From Euptelea pleiosperma (taxonomy: Eukaryota > Streptophyta > Magnoliopsida > Ranunculales > Eupteleaceae), in the NCBI GenBank assembly GCA_035048495.1, contig CM068553.1:32204863-32268862 (forward strand): a stretch of 64,000 nucleotides of DNA, read 5' to 3'. Position 1 is the stretch's first letter. Each line of letters begins with the position of its first letter. Shown here piece after piece: positions 23,203-34,259 of this stretch. The notes beneath the pieces were generated by a model that searched no databases, had not been told where the DNA came from, and worked only from the letters and a program-made list of their open reading frames with translations. Made by a program: the position numbers and the translations under genes.

Positions 23203-23297
23203 GTTTCTAAACTTAGAAACTCACCGTTTCTAAAAGAAATTTTTTTTTTTATTTTTTTTATTTTTTTATTATTATTTTATTTTTATTTTTATTTTTG
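23203..23297. repeat. small hairpin and T/A simple repeat
   Basis: A perfect hairpin, GTTTCTAA - AC - TTAGAAAC (23203-23220), is followed at 23239-23297 by runs of T interrupted by single A residues (ATTTTT units). No coding content. Confidence 0.75.
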
Positions 23298-23367
23298 AAC
23301 CAGGGGTTTTGCGGGCTTGGGCTTGAGGTTAATGGGCCGTTTGTCCATGACCACTAGGTCAAGAGCT

Positions 23368-23433
23368 GATGCCACGTGTTGGCCAGTGGTTGGCCGAGAG
23401 ATGACGCCACGAGTCGGCCAGTGGTTGGCCAAT
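23368..23433. repeat. two-copy tandem repeat of 32-34 bp
   Basis: The unit GATGCCACGTGTTGGCC plus AGTGGTTGGCC (23368-23399) is repeated with small changes at 23400-23433 (GATGACGCCACGAGTCGGCC plus AGTGGTTGGCC). The first copy contains a CACGTG G-box core. It lies in the distal U3 of the putative LTR and could be an enhancer-type duplication. Confidence 0.7.
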
Positions 23434-23530
23434 GGGAATGCTAAAAATCGTGGGCCCAGAGTGCATCGGCCATGGGCCAAAAGGTAGGTGAGAAGGATAG
23501 TGGGCCACTGGGCTCGATGGATGTGGGTTA

Positions 23531-23679
23531 GGGTGCGTTTGGTTGCCAGGGGAGAAAAATGCATTTTCCCCTTGAAATACCCATCAAGGAAAAATGTATT
23601 TTCCTTTCTTCGGAAATCGAGCTCTACGCTCTCAGCCACAATCAATCATCTGAGGCATTTCTCTACAATCAAACTTGCC
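23531..23679. mobile_element. 149-bp Tourist-like MITE candidate
   Basis: Left end GGGTGCGTTTGGTTG (23531-) and right end, read inward, GGCAAGTTTGATTG (23679-23666) form imperfect terminal inverted repeats sharing GTTTG(G/A)TTG. Both also continue into GAGAAA..ATGC in the next 20 bp. Both ends are flanked by TTA (23528-23530 and 23680-23682), the target duplication of PIF/Harbinger elements. The interior holds two AAAAATGYATTTTCC strings in foldback arrangement and no reading frame. Divergent ends suggest an old copy. Confidence 0.45.
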
Positions 23680-23702
23680 TTAGGGACTGATATTTTACAA
23701 TG

Positions 23703-23850
23703 GAGATCGGGTGGTTGATAGGATGGATGATCGACTGATCGGTAGCACGATCGGATGGTCGGATGCATAGAATTGATAGATCAGATGGCGATCTATAGAG
23801 ATTCAACGGCCCAATGGAAGATCCAACGGTCAGAAAGCTAAGGGAGATGA
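23703..23850. repeat. degenerate GATCGG/GATGG cluster
   Basis: About 70 bp (23703-23770) carry repeated GATCGG, GATCGA and GGATGG strings at irregular 6-16-bp spacing, followed by two CCAATGGAAGATC / AACGG-type words. No exact tandem period. It lies in U3 of the putative LTR. Confidence 0.4.
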
Positions 23851-23879
23851 GACAGAGCCAATGAGCAGGAGTTCTGGGG

Positions 23880-24470
23880 TTAAGTCAATAGATTCGAGGA
23901 CCGAGAAATGAAGAGAGAGAGAATAAGGAGAGATGAGAGAGAAAATATCAGAAAAAGTATTGGCAGAGGGTCATGAACCCTGGTTTTCCATTGTTCTTCA
24001 CTTGAGCTTTGCCAGTAGAGCAGGCCATCATTTGATGTGGCTTTAAATGCTTTGGTCCTTCTCTTGGTTATCAGCTCTCCTGCTCTCGTGGTTCCTTGGG
24101 CCAGCTCTTCGATCCCCTTGTTCAGCCCGTGATAGGCTCATATCTTCTAGACATAGCCTGTGGACTCTTTAAGCTTTGATAATGGGCTTTCATGATCCAT
24201 GTGGGACCACAAGTCTTGAGAATCATCCAATCAGGGTTTCCTGCGACAGAAGAAGCGCGTAATGAGACTTAATCAGAACGGCTTAATATCTAAACTTCTA
24301 AAAATGTGTTTAATGCATGCAAATATACCATTTCGTCCAGAAAAGTGTGTTCTACGCAATGAGATAGACTCTTACATAGAAAAGTAGATAATTAGAGCAG
24401 TTTTACGTAGGAGAGTGCGATAATGCTAAAAGGATAATTGCTTAAAATAAGCACTTTTGAGCGAATATCA
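23880..24470 (-). other. distal U3 of putative LTR, to its TG end
   Basis: No gene. A GAGA-rich stretch (23905-23945) is followed by unique sequence to the terminal TGATATTCGC (24470-24461 on the minus strand). The satellite resumes with ATTCGGGACAG at 24471, so this end of the insertion is intact and precise to the base. Confidence 0.6.
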
Positions 24471-25306
24471 ATTCGGGACAGTCGAAACAAGTTAGCTCCA
24501 TCCGTGCGTCAACGTCTCAAATTGGACTCAGTTTGTGTGTTACATTCCGAAGCCTATAACTTGGGACTTTGTCGCAACCGGACCTCGTAATTGGACTCAA
24601 ACTATTCCATTACTATTGTTTCAACACATTTGAAGTGTTGGAACAAGATTTGGGACAGTCGAAACAAGTTAGCTCCATCCGTACGTCAACGTCTCAAATT
24701 GTACTCAGTTTGTGTGTTACATTCCAAAGCCTATAACTTGTGACTTTGTCGCAACCGAACCTCGTAACTTTACTCAAACTCTTCCATTACTATTGTTTTA
24801 ACACATGTGAAGTGTTTGAACAAGATTCGGGACAATTGAAACAAGTTAGCTCCATCCGTGCGTCAACGTCTCAAATTGGACTCAGTTTGTGTGTTACATT
24901 CCGAAGCCTATAACTTGGGACTTTGTCGCAACCGGACCTCGTAATTGGACTCAAACTATTCCATTACTATTGTTTCAACACATTTGAAGTGTTGGAACAA
25001 GATTTGGGACAGTCGAAACAAGTTAGCTCCATCCGTGCGTCAACGTCTCAAATTGGACTCGATTTGTGTGTTACATTCTAAAGCCTATAACTTGTGACTT
25101 TGTCGCAACTGAACCTCGTAACTTTACTCAAACTCTTCCATTACTATTGTTTCAACACATTTGAAGTGTTTGAACAAGATTCGGGACAGTCGAAACAAGT
25201 TAGCTCCATCCGTGCGTCAACGTCTCAAATTAGACTCAGTTTGTGTGTTACATTCCAAAGCCTATAACTTGTCACTTTGTCGCAACCGAACCTCGTAACT
25301 TTACTC

Positions 25307-25345
25307 AAACTCTTCCATTACTATTGTTTCAACACAATTGGACTC
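25307..25345 (+). repeat. truncated 39-bp monomer (phase break)
   Basis: A monomer beginning at 25307 stops after TTTCAACACA and jumps directly to ATTGGACTC; the next monomer starts at 25346, only 39 bp later. This equals an internal deletion of 138 bp (phase about 30 to 168). It is the only large break in the 177-bp register noticed outside the retroelement. Confidence 0.9.
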
Positions 25346-25479
25346 AAACTCTTCCACTACTATTGTTTCAACACATTTGAAGTGTTGGAACAAGATTTGG
25401 GCCAGTCAAAACAAGTTAGCTCCATCCGTGCGTCAACGTCTGAAATTGGACTCAGTTTGTGTGTTACATTCCAAAGCCA

Positions 25480-28400
25480 ATAACTTGTGACTTTGTCGCA
25501 ATCGAACCTCGTAACTTTACACAAACTCTTGCATTACTATTGTTTCAACACATTTGAAGTGTTTGAACAACATTCGGGACTGTCGAAACAAGTTAGCTCC
25601 ATCCGTGCGTCAACGTCTCAAATTGGACTCAGTTTGTGTGTTACATTCCGAAGCCTATAACTTAGGACTTTGTCGCAACCGGACCTCGTAATTGGACTCA
25701 AACTATTCCATTACTATTGTTTCAACACATTTGAAGTATTGGAACAAGATTTGGGACAGTCGAAACAAGTTAGCTCCATCCGTGCGTCAACATCTCAAAT
25801 TGGACTCAGTTTGTGTTTACATTCCAAAGCCTATAACTTGTGACTTTGTCGCAACCAAACCTCATAACTTTACTCAAACTCTTCCATTACTATTGTTTCG
25901 GAAAATTTGAAGTGTCCGAACAAGATTCGGGACAGTCGAAACAAGTTAGCTCCATCCATGCGTCAACATCTCAAATTGGACTCAGTTTGTGTGTTACATT
26001 CCGAAGCCTATAACTTGTGACTTTGCCGCAACCGGACCTCGTAATTGGACTCAAACTCTTCCATTACTATTGTTTCAACATATTTGAAGTGTTGGAATAA
26101 GATTTGTGACAGTCGAAACAAGTTAGCTCCATCCGTGCGTCAACGTCTCAAATTGGACCCAGTTTGTGTGTTACATTCCAAAGCCTATAACTTGTGACAT
26201 TTTCGTAACCGAACCTCGTAATTGGACTCAAACTCTTCCATTACTATTGTTTCAACACATTTGAAGTGTTTGAACAAGATTCAGGACAGTCGAAACAAGT
26301 TAGCTCCATCCGTGCGTCAACGTCTCAAATTGGACTCAGTTTGTGTGTTACATTCCAAAGCCTATAACTTGTGACATTTTCATAACTGAACCTCGTAATT
26401 GGACTCAAACTCTTCCATTACTATTGTTTCAACACATTTGAAGTGTTTGAACAAGATTCGGGACAGTCGAAACAAGTTAGCTCCATCCCTGCGTCAACGT
26501 CTCAAATTGGACTCAGTTTGTGTGTTACATTCCAAAGCCTATAACTTGGGACTTTGTCGCAACCGAACCTCGTAATTGGACTCAAACTATTCCATTACTA
26601 TTGTTTCAACACATTTGAAGTGTTTGAACAAGATTTGGAACAGTCAAAACAAGTTAGCTCCATCCGTGCGTCAACGTCTCAAATTGGACTCAGTTTGTGT
26701 GTTACATTCCAAAGCCTATAACTTGTGACTTTGTCGCAACCGAACCTCGTAACTTTACTCAAACTATTCCATTACTATTGTTTCAACACATTTGAAGTGT
26801 TGGAACAAGATTTGGGACAGTCAAAACAAGTTAGCTCCATCCGTGCGTCAACGTCTCAAATTCGACTCAGTTTGTGTGTTACATTCCAAAGCCTATAACT
26901 TGTGACTTTGTCGCAACCGAACCTCGTAACTTCACTCAAACTCTTCCATTACTATTGTTTCAACACATTTGAAGTGTTTGAACTAGATTCGGGACTGTCG
27001 AAACAAGTTAGCTCCATCCGTGCGTCAACGTCTCAAATTGGACTCAGTTTGTGTGTTACATTCCGAAGCCTATAACTTGTGACTTTGTCGCAACCAAACC
27101 TCGTAACTTTACTCAAACTCTTCCATTACTATTGTTTCAACACATTTGAAGTGTCCGAACAAGAATCGGGACAGTCGAAACAAGTTAGCTCCATCCATGC
27201 GTCAACGTCTCAAATTGGACTCAGTTTGTGTGTTACATTCCGAAGCCTATAACTTGTGACTTTGTCGCAACCGGACCTCGTAATTGGACTCAAACTCTTC
27301 CATTACTAGTGTTTCAACATATTTGAAGTGTTGGAATAAGATTTGGGACAGTCGAAACAATTTAGCTCCATCCGTGCGTCAACGTCTCAAATTGGACTCA
27401 GTTTGTGTGTTACATTCCGAAGCCTATAACTTGGGACTTTGTCGTAACCGAACCTCGTAATTGGACTCTAACTCTTCCATTACTATTGTTTCAATACATT
27501 TGAAGTGTTTGAACAAGATTTGGGACAGTCGAAACAAGTTAGCTCCATCCCTGCGTCAACGTCTCAAATTTGACTCAGTTTGTGTGTTACATTCCAAAGC
27601 CTATAAATTGTGACTTTGTCGCAACCAAACCTCGTAACTTTACTCAAACTCTTCCATTACTATTGTTTCAACACATTTGAAGTGTTTGAACAAGATTCAG
27701 GACAGTCGAAACAAGTTAGCTCCATCCGTGCGTCAACGTCTCAAATTGGACTCAGTTTGTGTGTTACATTCCAAAGCCTATAACTTGTGACATTTTCATA
27801 ACTGAACCTCGTAATTGGACTCAAACTCTTCCATTACTATTGTTTCAACACATTTGAAGTGTTTGAACAAGATTCGGGACAGTCGAAACAAGTTAGCTCC
27901 ATCCCTGCGTCAACGTCTCAAATTGGACTCAGTTTGTGTGTTACATTCCAAAGCCTATAACTTGGGACTTTGTCGCAACCGAACCTCGTAATTGGACTCA
28001 AACTATTCCATTACTATTGTTTCAACACATTTGAAGTGTTTGAACAAGATTTGGAACAGTCAAAACAAGTTAGCTCCATCCGTGCGTCAACGTCTCAAAT
28101 TGGACTCAGTTTGTGTGTTACATTCCAAAGCCTATAACTTGTGACTTTGTCGCAATCGAACCTCGTAACTTTACACAAACTCTTGCATTACTATTGTTTC
28201 AACACATTTGAAGTGTTTGAACAACATTCGGGACTGTCGAAACAAGTTAGCTCCATCCGTGCGTCAACGTCTCAAATTGGACTCAGTTTGTGTGTTACAT
28301 TCCGAAGCCTATAACTTAGGACTTTGTCGCAACCGGACCTCGTAATTGGACTCAAACTATTCCATTACTATTGTTTCAACACATTTGAAGTATTGGAACA

Positions 28401-31400
28401 AGATTTGGGACAGTCGAAACAAGTTAGCTCCATCCGTGCGTCAACATCTCAAATTGGACTCAGTTTGTGTTTACATTCCAAAGCCTATAACTTGTGACTT
28501 TGTCGCAACCAAACCTCATAACTTTACTCAAACTCTTCCATTACTATTGTTTCGGAAAATTTGAAGTGTCCGAACAAGATTCGGGACAGTCGAAACAAGT
28601 TAGCTCCATCCATGCGTCAACATCTCAAATTGGACTCAGTTTGTGTGTTACATTCCGAAGCCTATAACTTGTGACTTTGCCGCAACCGGACCTCGTAATT
28701 GGACTCAAACTCTTCCATTACTATTGTTTCAACATATTTGAAGTGTTGGAATAAGATTTGTGACAGTCGAAACAAGTTAGCTCCATCCGTGCGTCAACGT
28801 CTCAAATTGGACCCAGTTTGTGTGTTACATTCCAAAGCCTATAACTTGTGACATTTTCGTAACCGAACCTCGTAATTGGACTCAAACTCTTCCATTACTA
28901 TTGTTTCAACACATTTGAAGTGTTTGAACAAGATTCAGGACAGTCGAAACAAGTTAGCTCCATCCGTGCGTCAACGTCTCAAATTGGACTCAGTTTGTGT
29001 GTTACATTCCAAAGCCTATAACTTGTGACATTTTCATAACTGAACCTCGTAATTGGACTCAAACTCTTCCATTACTATTGTTTCAACACATTTGAAGTGT
29101 TTGAACAAGATTCGGGACAGTCGAAACAAGTTAGCTCCATCCCTGCGTCAACGTCTCAAATTGGACTCAGTTTGTGTGTTACATTCCAAAGCCTATAACT
29201 TGGGACTTTGTCGCAACCGAACCTCGTAATTGGACTCAAACTATTCCATTACTATTGTTTCAACACATTTGAAGTGTTTGAACAAGATTTGGAACAGTCA
29301 AAACAAGTTAGCTCCATCCGTGCGTCAACGTCTCAAATTGGACTCAGTTTGTGTGTTACATTCCAAAGCCTATAACTTGTGACTTTGTCGCAACCGAACC
29401 TCGTAACTTTACTCAAACTATTCCATTACTATTGTTTCAACACATTTGAAGTGTTGGAACAAGATTTGGGACAGTCAAAACAAGTTAGCTCCATCCGTGC
29501 GTCAACGTCTCAAATTCGACTCAGTTTGTGTGTTACATTCCAAAGCCTATAACTTGTGACTTTGTCGCAACCGAACCTCGTAACTTCACTCAAACTCTTC
29601 CATTACTATTCTTTCAACACATTTGAAGTGTTTGAACTAGATTCGGGACTGTCGAAACAAGTTAGCTCCATCCGTGCGTCAACGTCTCAAATTGGACTCA
29701 GTTTGTGTGTTACATTCCGAAGCCTATAACTTGTGACTTTGTCGCAACCAAACCTCGTAACTTTACTCAAACTCTTCCATTACTATTGTTTCAACACATT
29801 TGAAGTGTCCGAACAAGAATCGGGACAGTCGAAACAAGTTAGCTCCATCCATGCGTCAACGTCTCAAATTGGACTCAGTTTGTGTGTTACATTCCGAAGC
29901 CTATAACTTGTGACTTTGTCGCAACCGGACCTCGTAATTGGACTCAAACTCTTCCATTACTAGTGTTTCAACATATTTGAAGTGTTGGAATAAGATTTGG
30001 GACAGTCGAAACAATTTAGCTCCATCCGTGCGTCAACGTCTCAAATTGGACTCAGTTTGTGTGTTACATTCCGAAGCCTATAACTTGGGACTTTGTCGTA
30101 ACCGAACCTCGTAATTGGACTCTAACTCTTCTATTACTATTGTTTCAATACATTTGAAGTGTTTGAACAAGATTTGGGACAGTCGAAACAAGTTAGCTCC
30201 ATCCCTGCGTCAACGTCTCAAATTTGACTCAGTTTGTGTGTTACATTCCAAAGCCTATAAATTGTGACTTTGTCGCAACCAAACCTCGTAACTTTACTAA
30301 AACTCTTCCATTACTATTGTTTCAACACATTTGAAGTGTTTGAACAAGATTCAGGACAGTCGAAACAAGTTAGCTCCATCCGTGCGTCAACGTCTCAAAT
30401 TGGACTCAGTTTGTGTGTTACATTCCAAAGCCTATAACTTGTGACATTTTCATAACTGAACCTCGTAATTGGACTCAAACTCTTCCATTACTATTGTTTC
30501 AACACATTTGAAGTGTTTGAACAAGATTCGGGACAGTCGAAACAAGTTAGCTCCATCCCTGCGTCAACGTCTCAAATTGGACTCAGTTTGTGTGTTACAT
30601 TCCAAAGCCTATAACTTGGGACTTTGTCGCAACCGAACCTCGTAATTGGACTCAAACTATTCCATTACTATTGTTTCAACACATTTGAAGTGTTTGAACA
30701 AGATTTGGAACAGTCAAAACAAGTTAGCTCCATCCGTGCGTCAACGTCTCAAATTGGACTCAGTTTGTGTGTTACATTCCAAAGCCTATAACTTGTGACT
30801 TTGTCGCAATCGAACCTCGTAACTTTACACAAACTCTTGCATTACTATTGTTTCAACACATTTGAAGTGTTTGAACAACATTCGGGACTGTCGAAACAAG
30901 TTAGCTCCATCCGTGCGTCAACGTCTCAAATTGGACTCAGTTTGTGTGTTACATTCCGAAGCCTATAACTTAGGACTTTGTCGCAACCGGACCTCGTAAT
31001 TGGACTCAAACTATTCCATTACTATTGTTTCAACACATTTGAAGTATTGGAACAAGATTTGGGACAGTCGAAACAAGTTAGCTCCATCCGTGCGTCAACA
31101 TCTCAAATTGGACTCAGTTTGTGTTTACATTCCAAAGCCTATAACTTGTGACTTTGTCGCAACCAAACCTCATAACTTTACTCAAACTCTTCCATTACTA
31201 TTGTTTCGGAAAATTTGAAGTGTCCGAACAAGATTCGGGACAGTCGAAACAAGTTAGCTCCATCCATGCGTCAACATCTCAAATTGGACTCAGTTTGTGT
31301 GTTACATTCCGAAGCCTATAACTTGTGACTTTGCCGCAACCGGACCTCGTAATTGGACTCAAACTCTTCCATTACTATTGTTTCAACATATTTGAAGTGT

Positions 31401-32447
31401 TGGAATAAGATTTGTGACAGTCGAAACAAGTTAGCTCCATCCGTGCGTCAACGTCTCAAATTGGACCCAGTTTGTGTGTTACATTCCAAAGCCTATAACT
31501 TGTGACATTTTCGTAACCGAACCTCGTAATTGGACTCAAACTCTTCCATTACTATTGTTTCAACACATTTGAAGTGTTTGAACAAGATTCAGGACAGTCG
31601 AAACAAGTTAGCTCCATCCGTGCGTCAACGTCTCAAATTGGACTCAGTTTGTGTGTTACATTCCAAAGCCTATAACTTGTGACATTTTCATAACTGAACC
31701 TCGTAATTGGACTCAAACTCTTCCATTACTATTGTTTCAACACATTTGAAGTGTTTGAACAAGATTCGGGACAGTCGAAACAAGTTAGCTCCATCCCTGC
31801 GTCAACGTCTCAAATTGGACTCAGTTTGTGTGTTACATTCCAAAGCCTATAACTTGGGACTTTGTCGCAACCGAACCTCGTAATTGGACTCAAACTATTC
31901 CATTACTATTGTTTCAACACATTTGAAGTGTTTGAACAAGATTTGGAACAGTCAAAACAAGTTAGCTCCATCCGTGCGTCAACGTCTCAAATTGGACTCA
32001 GTTTGTGTGTTACATTCCAAAGCCTATAACTTGTGACTTTGTCGCAACCGAACCTCGTAACTTTACTCAAACTATTCCATTACTATTGTTTCAACACATT
32101 TGAAGTGTTGGAACAAGATTTGGGACAGTCAAAACAAGTTAGCTCCATCCGTGCGTCAACGTCTCAAATTCGACTCAGTTTGTGTGTTACATTCCAAAGC
32201 CTATAACTTGTGACTTTGTCGCAACCGAACCTCGTAACTTCACTCAAACTCTTCCATTACTATTGTTTCAACACATTTGAAGTGTTTGAACTAGATTCGG
32301 GACTGTCGAAACAAGTTAGCTCCATCCGTGCGTCAACGTCTCAAATTGGACTCAGTTTGTGTGTTACATTCCGAAGCCTATAACTTGTGACTTTGTCGCA
32401 ACCAAACCTCGTAACTTTACTCAAACTCTTCCATTACTATTGTTTCA
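25480..32447 (+). repeat. 15-monomer higher-order repeat, 2654-bp period
   Basis: An offset of 2654 bp (15 monomers minus 1 bp) holds from about 25480 to 32447, giving about 2.6 copies, with unit starts near 25483, 28137 and 30791. The missing base is in the shared TTTGTGTTTACATT variant. Rare shared markers are CGCAATCG, ACACAAACTCTTGC, TTTCGGAAAATTTG and CAAGAATCGGG. Only scattered changes were seen (e.g. ATTCTTTCAAC near 29609, TTCTATTACT near 30130). An older duplication at a shift of 1416 bp (8 monomers) lies inside each unit. Confidence 0.93.
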
Positions 32448-33640
32448 TCACATTTGAAGTGTCCGAAGAAGATTCGGGACTGTCGAAACAAGTTCGCTCC
32501 ATCCGTGCGTCAACGTTTAAAATTGGACTCAGTTTGTGTGTTACATTCTGAAGCCTATAACTTGTGACTTTGTCGCAACCGGACCTCGTAATTGGACTCA
32601 AACTCTTACATTACTATTGTTTCAACATATTTGAAGTGTTGGAATAAGATTTGGAACAGTCGAAACAAGTTAGCTCCATCCGTGCGTCAACGTCTCAAAT
32701 TGGACTCAGTTTGTGTGTTACATTCCGAAGCCTATAACTTGGGACTTTGTCGTAACCGAACCTCGTAATTGGACTCAAACTCTTCCATTACTATTGTTTC
32801 AACACATTTAAAGTGTTTGAACAAGATTTGGGACAGTCGAAACAAGTTAGCTCCATCCGTGCGTCAACGTCTCAAATTGGACTAAGTTTGTGTGTTACAT
32901 TACAAAGCCTATAACTTGTGACATTTTCGTAACCGAACCTCGTAATTGGACTCAAACTCTTCCATTACTATTTTTTCAACACATTTGAAGTCTTTGAACA
33001 AGATTCGGGACAGTCGAAACAAGTTAGCTCCATCCGTACGTCAACGTCTCAAATTGGACTCAGTTTGTGTGTTACATTCCAAAGCCTATAACTTGTGACT
33101 TTGTCGCAACCGAACCTCGTAACTTTACACAAACTCTTCCATTACTATTGTTTCAACACATGTGAAGTGTTTGAACAAGATTCGGGACAGTCGAAACAAG
33201 TTAGCTCCATCCGTGCGTCAACGTCTCAAATTGGACTAAGTTTGTGTGTTACATTACAAAGCCTATAACTTGTGACATTTTCGTAACCGAACCTCGTAAT
33301 TGGACTCAAACTCTTCCATTACTATTGTTTCAACATATTTGAAGTGTTGGAATAAGATTTGGGACAGTCGAAACAAGTTAGCTCCATCCGTGCGTCAACG
33401 TCTCAAATTGGACTCAGTTTGTGTGTTACATTCTGAAGCCTATAACTTGGGACTTTGTCGTAACCGAACCTCGTAATTGGACTCAAACTCTTCCATTACT
33501 ATTGTTTTAACACATTTGAAGTGTTTGAACAAGATTTGGGACAGTCAAAACAAGTTAGCTCCATCCGTGCGTCAACGTCTCAAATTGGACTCAGTTTGTG
33601 TGTTACATTCCGAAGCCTATAACTTGTGACTTTGTCGCAA
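32387..33640 (+). repeat. segment duplicated about 10.6 kb away (with 43007-44258)
   Basis: From TTGTGACTTTGTCGCAACC onward this segment matches 43007-44258 at an offset of 10620 bp (60 monomers), then 10618 after a 2-bp deletion in the far copy. Shared markers are TTTCATCACATTTG, TTGGAACAGTCG, ACACATTTAAAGTG, GACTAAGTTTG with ACATTACAAAG, and CTATTTTTTCAAC. A related version is at 38640-39420. Confidence 0.75.
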
Positions 33641-34259
33641 CCGGACCTCGTAATTGGACTCAAACTCTTCCATTACTAGTGTTTCAACATATTTGAAGTG
33701 TTGGAATAAGATTTGGGACAGTCGAAGCAATTTAGCTCCATCCGTGCGTCAACGTCTCAAATTGGACTCAGTTTGTGTGTTACATTCCGAAGCCTATAAC
33801 TTGGGACTTTGTCGTAACCGAACCTCGTAATTGGACTCTAACTATTCCATTACTATTGTTTCAATACATTTGAAGTGTTTGAACAAGATTTGGGACAGTC
33901 GAAACAAGTTAGCTCCATCCCTGCGTCAACTTCTCAAATTGGACTCAGTTTGTGTGTTACATTCCAAAGCCTATAAATTGTGACTTTGTCGCAACCAAAC
34001 CTCGTCACTTTACTCAAACTCTTCCATTACTATTGTTTCAACACATTTGAAGTGTCCGAACAAGATTCGGGACAGTCGAAACAAGTTAGCTCCATCCGTG
34101 CGCCAACGTCTCAAATTGGACTCAGTTTGTGTGTTACATTCCGAAGCCTATAACTTGGGACTTTGTCGTAACCGAACCTCGTAATTGGACTCAAACTCTT
34201 CCATTACTATTGTTTCAACACATTTGAAGTGTTTGAACAAGATTTGGGACAGTCGAAAC

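Larger units (their letters stand above)
16191..24470 (-). mobile_element. truncated non-autonomous LTR retrotransposon, Ty3/Tat- or Athila-like
   Basis: Non-satellite insertion inside the array. Read on the minus strand it begins TGATATTCGC at 24470, exactly where the satellite stops; TG is the canonical LTR 5' end. Downstream follow a TATA box and CT-rich leader, a primer-site candidate, a long gag-like or ORF1-like frame, and a stem-loop plus G-tract like that near the 3' end of plant Athila/Tat elements. There is no second copy of the LTR: at 16191 the element stops abruptly inside noncoding sequence. The satellite is at phase 79 on the left and phase 50 on the right, so no simple target-site duplication exists. 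No protease, RT, RNase H, integrase or zinc-knuckle motif was found in any frame, so mobility would have depended on another element. Clade placement is by architecture and remembered motifs only. Confidence 0.75.
20302..24470 (-). mobile_element. putative 5' LTR, about 4.2 kb
   Basis: Begins TGATATTCGC at the satellite junction (24470). The inner boundary is set only by the primer-site candidate. Inside, in element order, are a 23.5-24.4 kb U3-like segment, a MITE-like insertion, a purine tract, a hairpin family, a TATA box at 21783-21777 and a CT-rich leader. LTRs of 4-5 kb are known for Ogre/Tat elements. Frames in it are short or low-complexity. Since the 3' LTR is missing, the length is inference. 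Confidence 0.4.

Noticed and set aside
22472..23210. Long frames encoding poly-Ser, poly-Leu, poly-Arg or poly-Glu, up to 205 codons
   Set aside because: All come from the GAA/GGA microsatellite, which is open in every register; no independent coding evidence.
16191..24470. Reverse transcriptase, integrase, protease or env coding capacity
   Set aside because: No D[ST]G protease, YxDD or HHCC-type motif, or frame long enough, was found on either strand.
16155..24500. 30-bp flanking overlap as a target-site duplication of the retroelement
   Set aside because: The two flanks differ (GATTTGGGACAGTCAAAAC against ATTCGGGACAGTCGAAAC) and LTR elements make 4-6-bp duplications. The overlap is just different monomers at different phase.
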